64,000 nt of DNA. It comes from Euglena gracilis (taxonomy: Eukaryota > Euglenida > Euglenophyceae > Euglenales). Numbering within the stretch: the stretch's first letter is position 1; each line of letters starts with the position of its first letter. Under the pieces are notes generated by a model. The model saw only the letters and a program-made list of their open reading frames with translations, did not search any database and was not told the origin of the DNA. Below, one piece after another: positions 33,506 through 44,530 of this stretch. The translations under genes were made by a program, and so were the position numbers. The DNA lies in NCBI GenBank assembly GCA_039621445.1, contig CP154954.1, positions 65,120,891 to 65,184,890 of the forward strand, read 5' to 3'.

Positions 33506-33661
33506 GCCAGCCGACCCGACCCAGAGGGCCCCCAGCTCAGCATCTGGGCCAGCCCAAGCCTCCATCTCCCCGACAAGAGCGGCAGTGACGACGAGGCAGA
33601 GGCGGGCACAGGCGTGTTCCCTGCAGTGCTCAGAAGTCCAAGGAAACGCAGAGGCGTTTAA
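33506..33661 (+). CDS. Terminal exon (DKSGSDDEAEAG ... RSPRKRRGV)
   Basis: After ccttactcag the frame reads ASRPDPEGPQLSIWASPSLH, LPDKSGSDDEAEAGTGVFPA and VLRSPRKRRGV, then TAA at 33659-33661. It enters in phase 0, matching the DSDEE exon end at 31847. SPRKRR is a likely nuclear localisation signal. This is the best candidate for the C-terminus of the GTPase gene; a donor after AGTG (gtgttc) would allow an alternative continuation. Confidence 0.62.
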   Translation, partial: ASRPDPEGPQLSIWASPSLHLPDKSGSDDEAEAGTGVFPAVLRSPRKRRGV

Positions 33662-34168
33662 GTATGTGATTCAGTTGTATTTCATTAGTGCTGCGTGATG
33701 ATTTCTGACGCAGTGGAGCCTGCATCCCTTTCTGGTTCAGTGAAGTTTGGGCTTGAGGAATGATTTTTTGCGATTTTTTCCCCTCAAACCAAACATGAAG
33801 CAGCCACAACAGACAGGGATTTTTTTTTTAAGCTCGGGGTCAATCCACAGGGGGGGGGGGGCGCCAGCACTAATTTCCAGCTGGACGTACCCAGCCGGGC
33901 TGTGGACCCCCCGGGGGATGAAATAAAGTTGGAAATACAGTTGATATTAGGCTGGTGTTGTGGTGTGGTCCCTCCCCTCCATCTCTCTGGTGGGGGACGT
34001 CAACCCCCCCCCCGCCCCCGCACACACCAGCACCCTCCCCAGCACCCTTCCAATCGCTGTGAATTGCCGTGGATCCCCCAAGCGCATTGCGTGCCGCCCG
34101 CTGCTCTGCGCCACTCTGCTCCAAACGTGGCGCTTCGCCGCCACAGTGTGCGCACCCGCCGCCCGCAG

Positions 34169-34254
34169 GGGACAGCCCCGACCGCCGCCACTCCGCGCCG
34201 GAGATCAGCGCCCTCGTTGACATGCAGCTGCCCTCCCTCCCAGGCTGCACTTAA
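34169..34254 (+). CDS. Short exon DSPDRRHSAPEISALVDMQ with stop
   Basis: After ccgcccgcag (phase 1) the frame reads DSPDRRHSAPEISALVDMQL then PSLPGCT and TAA at 34252-34254. RRHSAPE resembles a 14-3-3 type site. It could be an alternative last exon of the preceding gene. Two neighbouring frames have less convincing composition. Confidence 0.45.
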
Positions 34255-34443
34255 GGGTGTGGCCGTCACCGCCGGGGGGGGGGGTAAAAAATGAGGCTTC
34301 CTGGCTTGTCTCCATAGTATTCAAGAAATGTATATTGTGAAAATTGGTTTGTAGTTTTAGTGGTCACTTGAGAGGCAACCCGATAGCCGATTTTGCAAGT
34401 TTAGCGGATGGGGGGGGGGGCTGGTGCCTTGGCGCACACCCAG

Positions 34444-34682
34444 GCACAGACGGTGACGAACGGACGCAAACGGGCCCAAGCCGGACACAACCGACCACGG
34501 GTGCTCCGCCCCCACCCGATGCGCCGGTTGGCCAACGTCGGCCTGCCCCCTCCACCTGGTCCCCCTCACCAGCGCCCACGGCGCCCGGCTGCCCCCGCCC
34601 CACCACAGCCGCCTGTCCCTCGCCCGGTCCACCCCGGCCCGGTTGGGGCGCCCGCAGCCCCCTCCGCCCACCCCCGCCCAGG
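34444..34682 (+). CDS. Pro-rich exon of the cassette gene
   Basis: After gcacacccag the frame reads TDGDERTQTGPSRTQPTTGA followed by 60 residues rich in Pro and Ala, ending RPPPPR before gtttgt. It enters in phase 1 and leaves in phase 0, matching the next exon. Other frames are also open in this C-rich block. Probably an early exon of the gene that contains the tandem array. Confidence 0.5.
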
Positions 34683-34977
34683 GTTTGTTGGACCACATCC
34701 CACCTTCGGGTTGTATGAGACCCCTGGCCCTCTGATAAACATTGTTCTCAGACAAAATGAGGCCCACAATTAATGAAAAAATTTGCAGCTCCTGTTTGAG
34801 AACCCGCTGGATTCCCGGCCGCCTGGTTGACTTATTTTCTTTGGACCGAAACCAATGAATCCACAATCAATGAGAAGTGGGTGAGTGAATGAGTGAGTGA
34901 GTGAGTGAGTGAGAGGAGTGAGTGAGTGAGAGGAGTGAGTGGGTGTATTGGGCAAATTCCTTGCTGGGCCTTTTCAG

Positions 34978-35245
34978 GTGGACGCGTCCCAGACCCCACC
35001 CCCAACCCCCAACCCCCATCTCTGCCCCCTCCCCCTCCTTCCCCCTCCCCTGCCCTCCGGCCCTGCCGCCGCCTCCCTCAACGTCAGCAACGCCGACGGC
35101 GAAACGCCCCCGCGGCCCCCGGAGGCCCCGGCGGCGGGGCCGAGCCCGGCCGGGGCCGCCCATCCAAGTGCGGTACACGCCAGCCTGGAGGACCTGCGCC
35201 GCCGCGGGGCCACCATCGCCGCCGCGTTCCAGGCCGAAGACGACG
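34978..35245 (+). CDS. Pro/Ala exon with SLEDLRRRGATIAAAFQAED (cassette gene)
   Basis: A clean acceptor (gggccttttcag) opens VDASQTPPPTPNPH and, after a Pro-rich stretch, AAASLNVSNADGETPPRPPE and HASLEDLRRRGATIAAAFQA then EDD. The helix-like LEDLRRRGATIAAAFQAEDD is the only non-disordered-looking part. It leaves in phase 1 and the next exon starts AA-AGC, completing Glu. Confidence 0.75.
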
Positions 35246-35673
35246 GTGGGGCCGAAAGCCGGCTACCTCCCGGGGTTGGTTTCGGAGGCGTATTGGGTGC
35301 ATCCAGCAACCCCAAGGAACATTTTCCTTTTTGGCGATGAGGTTTCCGTCTTCATGATGGCATAATTATCTTTATTCTTCAGTGACAGGCATTTTTTTTT
35401 CTGAAGAAGAGGTATTATTTGCAATGAGTATTGGAGTAAGTTTTCAAATTTTTGTAAAATAAATCAAATAGCAAAATTAACCAGTAATGAAAGGACTGGA
35501 AACAACATTCACCTGATGTAATAAAATAATGCGACATAAAACAGTGAAAACGGAGTTCGACACCATGATAAAAGTGATTTATAGATATGAGACCATACCC
35601 AAGCAGAAGGCATATCATAAATATATTTGAACAACACCCCACTAGCAGTCAACCCTGACAGCAATAGAGACAG

Positions 35674-35923
35674 AAAGCGATTCGGCTGCGGCGGTGGCAC
35701 CGGCGGACGTGATAACCACGGCCCCAGTGCCTGCGGAGGCGCCGGCGGTGGTGGATGAGCCTGTGGCCAGCAGCGGAGGGCCAGCGACGCCGCAGGCATC
35801 GACCCCCGCGGCGGCGGCCGGCAGCGTGCCGCACAGCTTGGCGAGCCGGATCCTGGGCAGCCTCCCGGCTGGGGAGGAGGCAGATGACGACGTGGAGGAT
35901 GACGGCCGCAGCCCGTTTTGCGA
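35674..35923 (+). CDS. Diverged first B-type exon (B0) of the array
   Basis: Enters after agagacag in phase 1 (EDD-E-SDSAAAVAPAD) and reads into TAPVPAEAPAVVDEPVASSG, ASTPAAAAGSVPHSLASRIL and GSLPAGEEADDDVEDDGRSP, ending TTTTGCGA/gtgtgc in phase 2. The last two thirds equal the B exons of the tandem units. Its first third (ESDSAAA) is unique, so it is the 5' founder or edge of the array. Confidence 0.8.
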
Positions 35924-36029
35924 GTGTGCATTTTTGGCAGCCAATCATTCGTTTTGTTTTGGGATGCAGGGTGATGGGGGCATTGTTTGGCCACTGTCGA
36001 CTGGGGACAACATACATAATCGGCTGACA

Positions 36030-36074
36030 AAATGCACACTCCCAAAACGGGCTGCGGTTGTCATTCTCCTCGTC
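36030..36074. repeat. Inverted partial copy of the B exon end
   Basis: Read on the minus strand, these 45 bases give GACGAGGAGAATGACAACCG and then CAGCCCGTTTTGGGAGTGTG, close to the end of exon B and its donor. The B0 donor lies about 105 bp upstream in the opposite orientation, so the two could form a stem in the transcript. Confidence 0.8.
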
Positions 36075-36086
36075 TTCATCAGGGAG

Positions 36087-36358
36087 CAGGGGTTTTTTTA
36101 GTCGTGGACCCCCGGGGGGGGGAGTAGGGTGGGTGGGTCCGGCCGAGCCCCCCCCCCCCTCGGGGGGGTCCCCCCGGAGGGGGGTGGGATATACTTTTTG
36201 GCGCCGAAGGCACCGAAAAAGTGCTATTTTTAGCACTTTTCGCGATTTTCGGCCTTTTTTTGTGGGTCCCCCGGGACCCCCCCCCCCCGGGGGCCCCCCG
36301 GGGGTGGGTGGGTGGGGGGAGCCCCCCCACTCCCCCCCCGATCTAAAAAAAACCCCTG
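36087..36358. mobile_element. hAT-like MITE with TCAGGGAG target duplication
   Basis: A 272-bp element begins CAGGGGTTTTTTTAG and ends CTAAAAAAAACCCCTG, inverted. It is flanked by identical octamers TCAGGGAG (36079-36086 and 36359-36366). The interior holds poly-C/G arms and the stem GGCGCCGAAGGCACC. It lies in the intron after exon B0. No coding capacity. Confidence 0.88.
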
Positions 36359-36419
36359 TCAGGGAGATAGTGCATTTTTCGGCCACTGTTGAAATAATTT
36401 TCAGCCACTCGTGGTCCAG

Positions 36420-36710
36420 GCTTGTGCTTAGTCGGGTTCCTACCCCACGGGGGGGGGGGGGCTAGGGGCAGGCACCCCATAGCACCCGATCCGACCCCCC
36501 CCCCGGGGGGGGGGTAGGGTTTTGGGGGGTGCCTGCCCCTAGCAGGCACCTCCTGCGACCCCGGAAAAGGCCATTTTCAATGAAAATTTTCTGGGTCCCC
36601 CCCCCCCGCAGACCCCTATCCCCCCCGGGGGGGGGGGGTGGCCTGCTGGGGGTAGGCACCCTATAGCACCCACCCACCCCCTTCCCCCCCCCGGTTGGTA
36701 AGCACAAGCC
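36420..36710. repeat. Poly-G/C inverted module with CTAGGGGCAGGCACC
   Basis: Contains CTAGGGGCAGGCACCCCATA and, inverted, GGTGCCTGCCCCTAG, plus the related GGTAGGCACCCTATAGCACC, around C/G runs. The text CAGGCTTGTGCTTAGTCGG at 36418 faces GGTAAGCACAAGCCTG at 36694-36710, so it has terminal inverted repeats and is probably another short transposon. Confidence 0.65.
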
Positions 36711-37147
36711 TGTCGTGGTCAATTTTGGTTCTTTTTGCCTTCATTTGCATTTTTCGACCTGTTTCCACCTTCTGGGCAAAATTGGCAACTTTTGGCTATT
36801 CTTTGCCACGGAACATTGGCCACTTTTGGACTGCTCTTTGGCTGGTTTTTAGCCGCCATTTTCAGGCCATCTACGGTCATTTTGCAGCATGTGGCCAAAA
36901 ATGACTCTTATTTGCTGTGTTTTGACTGCTTCTGACTGCATTTGGCAGGTTATTACTGTTGCTGGCTGCTTTTTGGCCACTTTTGGCCACTTTCGTAACT
37001 GCAGACTTGTCACATGTGGAGAAGTTGTGACGAACCCCACAATTTATCCGGTGAAAGCGTGCCCCTGAGGAGCGTTGGGATGAACTGGAGGCATGGCGAC
37101 TGGCCAGCAAGGGGGGCTTTGGTGAGCGGAACGGGCTGCGCAGCCAG

Positions 37148-38065
37148 CGAGTCTACAGCGTCGGCCTCGTCCGGGAAGGCGCCGTCCCTGCCGCTGGTTG
37201 CGGACGAGGTGGAGCCGTTCGAGGCGGCCGTCGGGGACGCGGGCACGGAGGACGACGTGTTTGCCGGGACATGCGGTGGTGGGGCGGCGGAAGTGAAGCC
37301 AGCTGCGACGCTGCCGATCACCCCCGAAGGCGCCGGAGCACTGGCGGCGGTCGCTGCGGAAGGCACAGGGGCCCGGCGGGACAGCAGCGCTGATACAGGC
37401 TCCGACGGGAGGAGAGCGAGCAGCCGCCGTCTTTTCTGTCTGTTGTTGCTGCCTCGTTTCCTGTGGCTGTGCCCTTGAGCTATGCAACGGGGAATGCGGG
37501 TTTTTCTGGCTGGCAGGCGTTGCGTTTATCACAGCAAGGCCTCCTGTCTTTTCGCGTCTCTTTTCGGCTGCAAACTGCCACGATGAGTCTGGTGTTTGTT
37601 GGGAAGGGAGGGTGGCAGAAGTGGACTTGAAATGAGGGTTGCTCAAACGGGAACGGGCGGCGCGGCCAGTGGATCCACGGCGTCCGCCTCGTCCGGGAAA
37701 GCGCCTTCTCTGCCCCTGGTGGCAGACGAGGTGCAGCCGTTCCAGGGCGGCGGCGGGGCGTTCGGCAGCGAGGAGGACGTGTTCGCGGGGACGTGGGGTG
37801 GCGTTCAGGCTGAGCCGGCGGCGGTGGCACCGGCGGACGCGACAACAGGCTTCATTGCCACGGCTCCAGTGCCTGCGGAGGCGCCGGCGGTGGTGGATGA
37901 GCCTGTGGCCAGCAGCGGAGGGCCAGCGACGCCGCAGGCATCGACCCCCGCGGCGGCGGCCGGCAGCGTGCCGCACAGCTTGGCGAGCCGGATCCTGGGC
38001 AGCCTCCCGGCTGGGGAGGAGGCAGACGACGACGTGGAGGATGACGGCCGCAGCCCGTTTTGCGA
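37148..38065 (+). CDS. Cassette unit 1 (exons A1 and B1)
   Basis: A1 37148-37462: ESTASASSGKAPSLPLVADE, VEPFEAAVGDAGTEDDVFAG, then Ala-rich text to GSDGRRASS. B1 37670-38065: GSTASASSGKAPSLPLVADE, VQPFQGGGGAFGSEEDVFAG and on to SLASRILGSLPAGEEADDDV. Acceptors are gcgcagccag (A) and gcgcggccag (B); the B donor is gtgtgc. The A donor (CT/gtggct) is inferred from phase and is weak. The product is an acidic, Ala/Pro/Ser-rich disordered repeat with one short amphipathic helix (HSLASRILGSL). Function unknown. Confidence 0.8.
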
Positions 38066-38626
38066 GTGTGCATTTTTGGCAGCCAATCATTCGTTTCGTT
38101 TTGGGATGCAGGGCAATGAGGGCATTGTTTGGCCACTGTTGAATCTTTTCAGCCACCTTAGCAACCTCGTGGTCAATTAAGGCGATTTTTGCCTTCATTT
38201 GCATTTTTCAACTGCTGTCTACTTGGCCACTTTTGGCTATTTTTTTTTGCCACTCTAGACCATTGTGGGCTGTTCTCGGCCATTTTGGCCACTTTTGGAC
38301 TGCTCTTTGGCTGGTTTTTTTTTGCCGCCGTTGGCCATTTTCAGGCCATCTACGGTCATTTTGCGGCATGTGGCCATTTTTGGCTGCTGTTTGCTGCGTT
38401 TTGACTGCTTCTGACTGCTTTTGGCAGGTTATTACTGTTGCTGGCTGCTTTTTGGCCACTTTTGGCCACTTTCGTAACTGCAGACTTGTCACATGTGGAG
38501 AAGTTGTGACGAACCCCACAATTTATCCGGTGAAAGCATGCCCCTGAGGAGCGTTGGGATGAACTGGAGTCTTGGCGACTGGCCAGCAAGGGGGGCTTTG
38601 GTGAGCGGAACGGGCAGCGCAGCCAG

Positions 38627-39542
38627 CGAGTCTACAGCGTCGGCCTCGTCCGGGAAGGCGCCGTCCCTGCCGCTGGTTGCGGACGAGGTGGAGCCGTTCG
38701 AGGCGGCCGTCGGGGACGCGGGCACGGAGGACGACGTGTTTGCCGGGACGTGCGGTGGTGGGGCGGCGGAAGTGAAGCCAGCTGCGACGCTGCCGATCAC
38801 CCCCGAAGGCGCCGGAGCACTGGCGGCGGTCGCTGCGGAAGGCACAGGGGCCCGGCGGGACAGCAGCGCTGATACAGGCTCCGACGGGAGGAGAGCGAGC
38901 AGCCGCCGTCCTTTCTGTCTGTTGTTGCTGCCTCGTTTCCCGTGGCTGTGCCCTTGAGCTATGCAACGGGGAGTGGGGTTTTCTGGCTGGCAGGCGTTGC
39001 GTTTATCACAGCAAGGCCTCCTGTCTTCGGCGTCTCTTTTCGGCTGCAAAACTGCCACGATGAGTCTGGTGTTTGTTGGGAAGGGAGGGTGGCAGAAGTG
39101 GACTTGAAATGAGGGTTGCTCAAACGGGAACGGGCGGCGCGGCCAGTGGATCCACGGCGTCCGCCTCGTCCGGGAAAGCGCCTTCTCTGCCCCTGGTGGC
39201 AGACGAGGTGCAGCCGTTCCAGGGCGGCGGCGGGGCGTTCGGCAGCGAGGAGGACGTGTTCGCGGGGACGTGGGGTGGCGTTCAGGCTGAGCCGGCGGCG
39301 GTGGCACCGGCGGACGCGACAACAGGCTTCATTGCCACGGCTCCAGTGCCTGCGGAGGCGCCGGCGGTGGTGGATGAGCCTGTGGCCAGCAGCGGAGGGC
39401 CAGCGACGCCGCAGGCATCGACCCCCGCGGCGGCGGCCGGCAGCGTGCCGCACAGCTTGGCGAGCCGGATCCTGGGCAGCCTCCCGGCTGGGGAGGAGGC
39501 AGACGACGACGTGGAGGATGACGGCCGCAGCCCGTTTTGCGA
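38627..39542 (+). CDS. Cassette unit 2 (exons A2 and B2)
   Basis: A2 38627-38941 and B2 39147-39542. Nearly identical to unit 3 over the full unit length, including introns. The long intron keeps the gtgtgc donor and the CGTGGTCAATTAAGGCG box. Confidence 0.8.
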
Positions 39543-40104
39543 GTGTGCATTTTTGGCAGCCAATCATTCGTTTCGTTTTGGGATGCAGGGCAATGAGGGC
39601 ATTGTTTGGCCACTGTTGAATCTTTTCAGCCACCTTAGCAACCTCGTGGTCAATTAAGGCGATTTTTGCCTTCATTTGCATTTTTCAACTGCTGTCTACT
39701 TGGCCACTTTTGGCTATTTTTTTTTGCCACTCTAGACCATTGTGGGCTGTTCTCGGCCATTTTGGCCACTTTTGGACTGCTCTTTGGCTGGTTTTTTTTT
39801 TGCCGCCGTTGGCCATTTTCAGGCCATCTACGGTCATTTTGCGGCATGTGGCCATTTTTGGCTGCTGTTTGCTGCGTTTTGACTGCTTCTGACTGCTTTT
39901 GGCAGGTTATTACTGTTGCTGGCTGCTTTTTGGCCACTTTTGGCCACTTTCGTAACTGCAGACTTGTCACATGTGGAGAAGTTGTGACGAACCCCACAAT
40001 TTATCCGGTGAAAGCATGCCCCTGAGGAGCGTTGGGATGAACTGGAGTCTTGGCGACTGGCCAGCAAGGGGGGCTTTGGTGAGCGGAACGGGCAGCGCAG
40101 CCAG

Positions 40105-41021
40105 CGAGTCTACAGCGTCGGCCTCGTCCGGGAAGGCGCCGTCCCTGCCGCTGGTTGCGGACGAGGTGGAGCCGTTCGAGGCGGCCGTCGGGGACGCGGG
40201 CACGGAGGACGACGTGTTTGCCGGGACGTGCGGTGGTGGGGCGGCGGAAGTGAAGCCAGCTGCGACGCTGCCGATCACCCCCGAAGGCGCCGGAGCACTG
40301 GCGGCGGTCGCTGCGGAAGGCACAGGGGCCCGGCGGGACAGCAGCGCTGATACAGGCTCCGACGGGAGGAGAGCGAGCAGCCGCCGTCCTTTCTGTCTGT
40401 TGTTGCTGCCTCGTTTCCCGTGGCTGTGCCCTTGAGCTATGCAACGGGGAGTGGGGTTTTTCTGGCTGGCAGGCGTTGCGTTTATCACAGCAAGGCCTCC
40501 TGTCTTCGGCGTCTCTTTTCGGCTGCAAAACTGCCACGATGAGTCTGGTGTTTGTTGGGAAGGGAGGGTGGCAGAAGTGGACTTGAAATGAGGGTTGCTC
40601 AAACGGGAACGGGCGGCGCGGCCAGTGGATCCACGGCGTCCGCCTCGTCCGGGAAAGCGCCTTCTCTGCCCCTGGTGGCAGACGAGGTGCAGCCGTTCCA
40701 GGGCGGCGGCGGGGCGTTCGGCAGCGAGGAGGACGTGTTCGCGGGGACGTGGGGTGGCGTTCAGGCTGAGCCGGCGGCGGTGGCACCGGCGGACGCGACA
40801 ACAGGCTTCATTGCCACGGCTCCAGTGCCTGCAGAGGCGCCGGCGGTGGTGGATGAGCCTGTGGCCAGCAGCGGAGGGCCAGCGACGCCGCAGGCATCGA
40901 CCCCCGCGGCGGCGGCCGGCAGCGTGCCGCACAGCTTGGCGAGCCGGATCCTGGGCAGCCTCCCGGCTGGGGAGGACGCAGACGACGATGTGGAGGATGA
41001 CGGCCGCAGCCCGTTTTGCGA
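40105..41021 (+). CDS. Cassette unit 3 (exons A3 and B3)
   Basis: A3 40105-40419 and B3 40626-41021. B3 is the first unit with EDADDDVEDD in place of EEADDDVEDD, a change shared with units 4 to 8 and unit 11. Confidence 0.8.
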
Positions 41022-41584
41022 GTGTGCATTTTTGGCAGCCAATCATTCGTTTTGTTTTGGGATGCAGGGCAATGGGGGCATTGTTTGGCCACTGTTGAAT
41101 CTTTTCAGCCACCTTAGCAACCTCGTGGTCAATTAAGGCGATTTTTGCCTTCATTTGCATTTTTCAACTGCTGTCCACTTGGCCACTTTTGGCTATTTTT
41201 TTTTGCCACCCTAGACCATTGTGGGCTGTTCTCGGCCATTTTGGCCACTTTTGGACTGCTCTTTGGCTGGTTTTTTTTTTGCCGCCGTTGGCCATTTTCA
41301 GGCCATCTACGGTCATTTTGCGGCATGTGGCCATTTTTGGCTGCTGTTTGCTGCGTTTTGACTGCTTCTGACTGCTTTTGGCAGGTTATTACTGTTGCTG
41401 GCTGCTTTTTGGCCACTTTTGGCCACTTTCGTAACTGCAGACCTGTCACATGTGGAGAAGTTGTGACGAACCCCACAATTTAACCGGTGAAAGCATGCCC
41501 CTGGGGGAGCGTTGGGATGAACTGGTGGCATGGCGACTGGCCAGCAAGGGGGGCTTTGGTGAGCGGAACGGGCTGCGCAGCCAG

Positions 41585-42485
41585 CGAGTCTACAGCGTCG
41601 GCCTCGTCCGGGAAGGCTCCGTCCCTGCCGCTGGTTGCGGACGAGGTGGAGCCGTTCGAGGCGGCCGTCGGGGACGCGGGCACGGAGGACGACGTGTTTG
41701 CCGGGACGTGCGGTGGTGGGGCGGCGGAAGTGAAGCCAGCTGCGACGCTGCCGATCACCCCCGAAGGCGCCGGAGCACTGGCGGCGGTCGCTGCGGAAGG
41801 CACAGGGGCCCGGCGGGACAGCAGCGCTGATACAGGCTCCGACGGGAGGAGAGCGAGCAGCCGCCGTCCTTTCTGTCTGTTGTTGCTGCCTCGTTTCCCG
41901 TGGCTGTGCCCTTGATCTATGCAACGGGGAATACGGGTTTTTCTGGCTGGCAGGCGTAAGGCCTCCTGTCTTCGGCGTCTCTTTTCGGCTGCAAAACTGC
42001 CACGATGAGTCTGGTGTTTGTTGGGAAGGGAGGGTGGCAGAAGTGGACTTGAAATGAGGGTTGCTCAAACGGGAACGGGCGGCGCGGCCAGTGGATCCAC
42101 GGCGTCCGCCTCGTCCGGGAAAGCGCCTTCTCTGCCCCTGGTGGCAGACGAGGTGCAGCCGTTCCAGGGCGGCGGCGGGGCGTTCGGCAGCGAGGAGGAC
42201 GTGTTCGCGGGGACGTGGGGTGGCGTTCAGGCTGAGCCGGCGGCGGTGGCACCGGCGGACGCGACAACAGGCTTCATTGCCACGGCTCCAGTGCTTGCAG
42301 AGGCGCCGGCGGTGGTGGATGAGCCTGTGGCCAGCAGCGGAGGGCCAGTGACGCCGCAGGCATCGACCCCCCGCGGCGGCCGGGAGCGTGCCGCACAGCT
42401 TGGCGAGCCGGATCCTGGGCAGCCTCCCGGCTGGGGAGGACGCAGACGACGATGTGGAGGATGACGGCCGCAGCCCGTTTTGCAT
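41585..42485 (+). CDS. Cassette unit 4 (A4, frameshifted B4)
   Basis: A4 41585-41899 is intact. The intron between A4 and B4 lacks 14 bp (GTTGCGTTTATCAC region). B4 42092-42485 is two bases short around 42367-42390: the run coding STPAAAAGS in other units reads ACCCCCCGCGGCGGCCGGG here. The frame is lost before SVPHSLASRIL. Either B4 is a dead exon or the assembly is wrong at this GC-rich spot. Confidence 0.75.
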
Positions 42486-43052
42486 GTGCATTTTTGGCAG
42501 CCAATCATTTGTTTTGTTTTGGGATGCAGGGCAATGGGGGCATTGTTTGGCCACTGTTGAATCTTTTCAGCCACCTTAGCAACCTCGTGGTCAATTAAGG
42601 CGATTTTTGTTTTCATTTGCATTTTTCAACTGCTGTCTACTTGGCCACTTTTGGCTATTTTTTTTTTGCCACTCTAGACCATTGTGGGCTGTTTACTCGG
42701 CCATTTTGGCCACTTTTGAACTGCTCTTTGGCTTTTTTTTTGCCGCCGTTGGCCATTTTCAGGCCATCTACGGTCATTTTGCGGCATGTTGCCATTTTTG
42801 GCTGCTATTTGCTGCGTTTTGACTGCTTCTGACTGCTTTTGGCAGGTTATTACTGTTTTTTGCTTTTTTCTGGCCACTATTGCGCATAGGCAACTTTCGT
42901 AACTGCAGACTTGTCACATGTGGAGAAGTTGTGACGAACCCCACAATTTAACCGGTGAAAGCATGCCCCTGGGGGAGCGTTGGGATGAACTGGTGGCATG
43001 GCGACTGGCCAGCATGGGGGGCTTTGGTGAGCGGAACGGGCTGCGCAGCCAG

Positions 43053-43967
43053 CGAGTCTACAGCGTCGGCCTCGTCCAGGAAGGCGCCGTCCCTGCCGCT
43101 GGTTGCGGACGAGGTGGAGCCGTTCGAGGCGGCCGTCGGGACGCGGGCACGGAGGACGACGTGTTTGCCGGGACGTGCGGTGGTGGGGCGGCGGAAGTGA
43201 AGCCAGCTGCGACGCTGCCGATCACCCCCGAAGGCGCCGGAGCACTGGCGGCGGTCGCTGCGGAAGGCACAGGGGCCCGGCGGGACAGCAGCGCTGATAC
43301 AGGCTCCGACGGGAGGAGAGCGAGCAGCCGCCGTCCTTTCTGTCTGTTGTTGCTGCCTCGTTTCCCGTGGCTGTGCCCTTGAGCTATGCAACGGGGAGTG
43401 GGGTTTTCTGGCTGGCAGGCGTTGCGTTTATCACAGCAAGGCCTCCTGTCTTCGGCGTCTCTTTTCGGCTGCAAAACTGCCACGATGAGTCTGGTGTTTG
43501 TTGGGAAGGGAGGGTGGCAGAAGTGGACTTGAAATGAGGGTTGCTCAAACGGGAACGGGCGGCGCGGCCAGTGGATCCACGGCGTCCGCCTCGTCCGGGA
43601 AAGCGCCTTCTCTGCCCCTGGTGGCAGACGAGGTGCAGCCGTTCCAGGGCGGCGGCGGGGCGTTCGGCAGCGAGGAGGACGTGTTCGCGGGGACGTGGGG
43701 TGGCGTTCAGGCTGAGCCGGCGGCGGTGGCACCGGCGGACGCGACAACAGGCTTCATTGCCACGGCTCCAGTGCTTGCAGAGGCGCCGGCGGTGGTGGAT
43801 GAGCCTGTGGCCAGCAGCGGAGGGCCAGCGACGCCGCAGGCATCGACCCCCGCGGCGGCGGCCGGCAGCGTGCCGCACAGCTTGGCGAGCCGGATCCTGG
43901 GCAGCCTCCCGGCTGGGGAGGACGCAGACGACGATGTGGAGGATGACGGCCGCAGCCCGTTTTGCGA
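43053..43967 (+). CDS. Cassette unit 5 (frameshifted A5, B5)
   Basis: A5 43053-43366 lacks one G at about 43140: GTCGGGACGCGGG against GTCGGGGACGCGGG in all other A exons. Its frame therefore breaks after EPFEAAVG. B5 43572-43967 is intact and has the gtgtgc donor type. The long intron 5' of A5 also carries a local rearrangement (TTGCGCATAGGC at 42880-42890). Confidence 0.75.
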
Positions 43968-44530
43968 GTGTGCATTTTTGGCAGCCAATCATTCGTTTTG
44001 TTTTGGGATGCAGGGCAATGGGGGCATTGTTTGGCCACTGTTGAATCTTTTCAGCCACCTTAGCAACCTCGTGGTCAATTAAGGCGATTTTTGCCTTCAT
44101 TTGCATTTTTCAACTGCTGTCTACTTGGCCACTTTTGGCTATTTTTTTTTGCCACTATAGACCATTGTGGGCTGTTTCTCGGCCATTTTGGCCACTTTTG
44201 CCTGCTCTTTGGCTGGTTTTTTTTTTGCCGCCGTTGGCCATTTTCAGGCCATCTACGGTCATTTTGCGGCATGTGGCCATTTTTGGCTGCTGTTTGCTGC
44301 GTTTTGACTGCTTCTGACTGCTTTTGGCAGGTTATTACTGTTGCTGGCTGCTTTTTGGCCACTTTTGGCCACTTTCGTAACTGCAGACTTGTCACATGTG
44401 GAGAAGTTGTGACGAACCCCACAATTTAACCGGTGAAAGCATGCCCCTGGGGGAGCGTTGGGATGAACTGGTGGCATGGCGACTGGCCAGCAAGGGGGGC
44501 TTTGGTGAGCGGAACGGGCTGCGCAGCCAG

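Noticed and set aside
34860-34945. GAGTGAGTGAGT run as a regulatory array
   Set aside because: It is a plain tetranucleotide microsatellite just before a splice acceptor; no further evidence of function.
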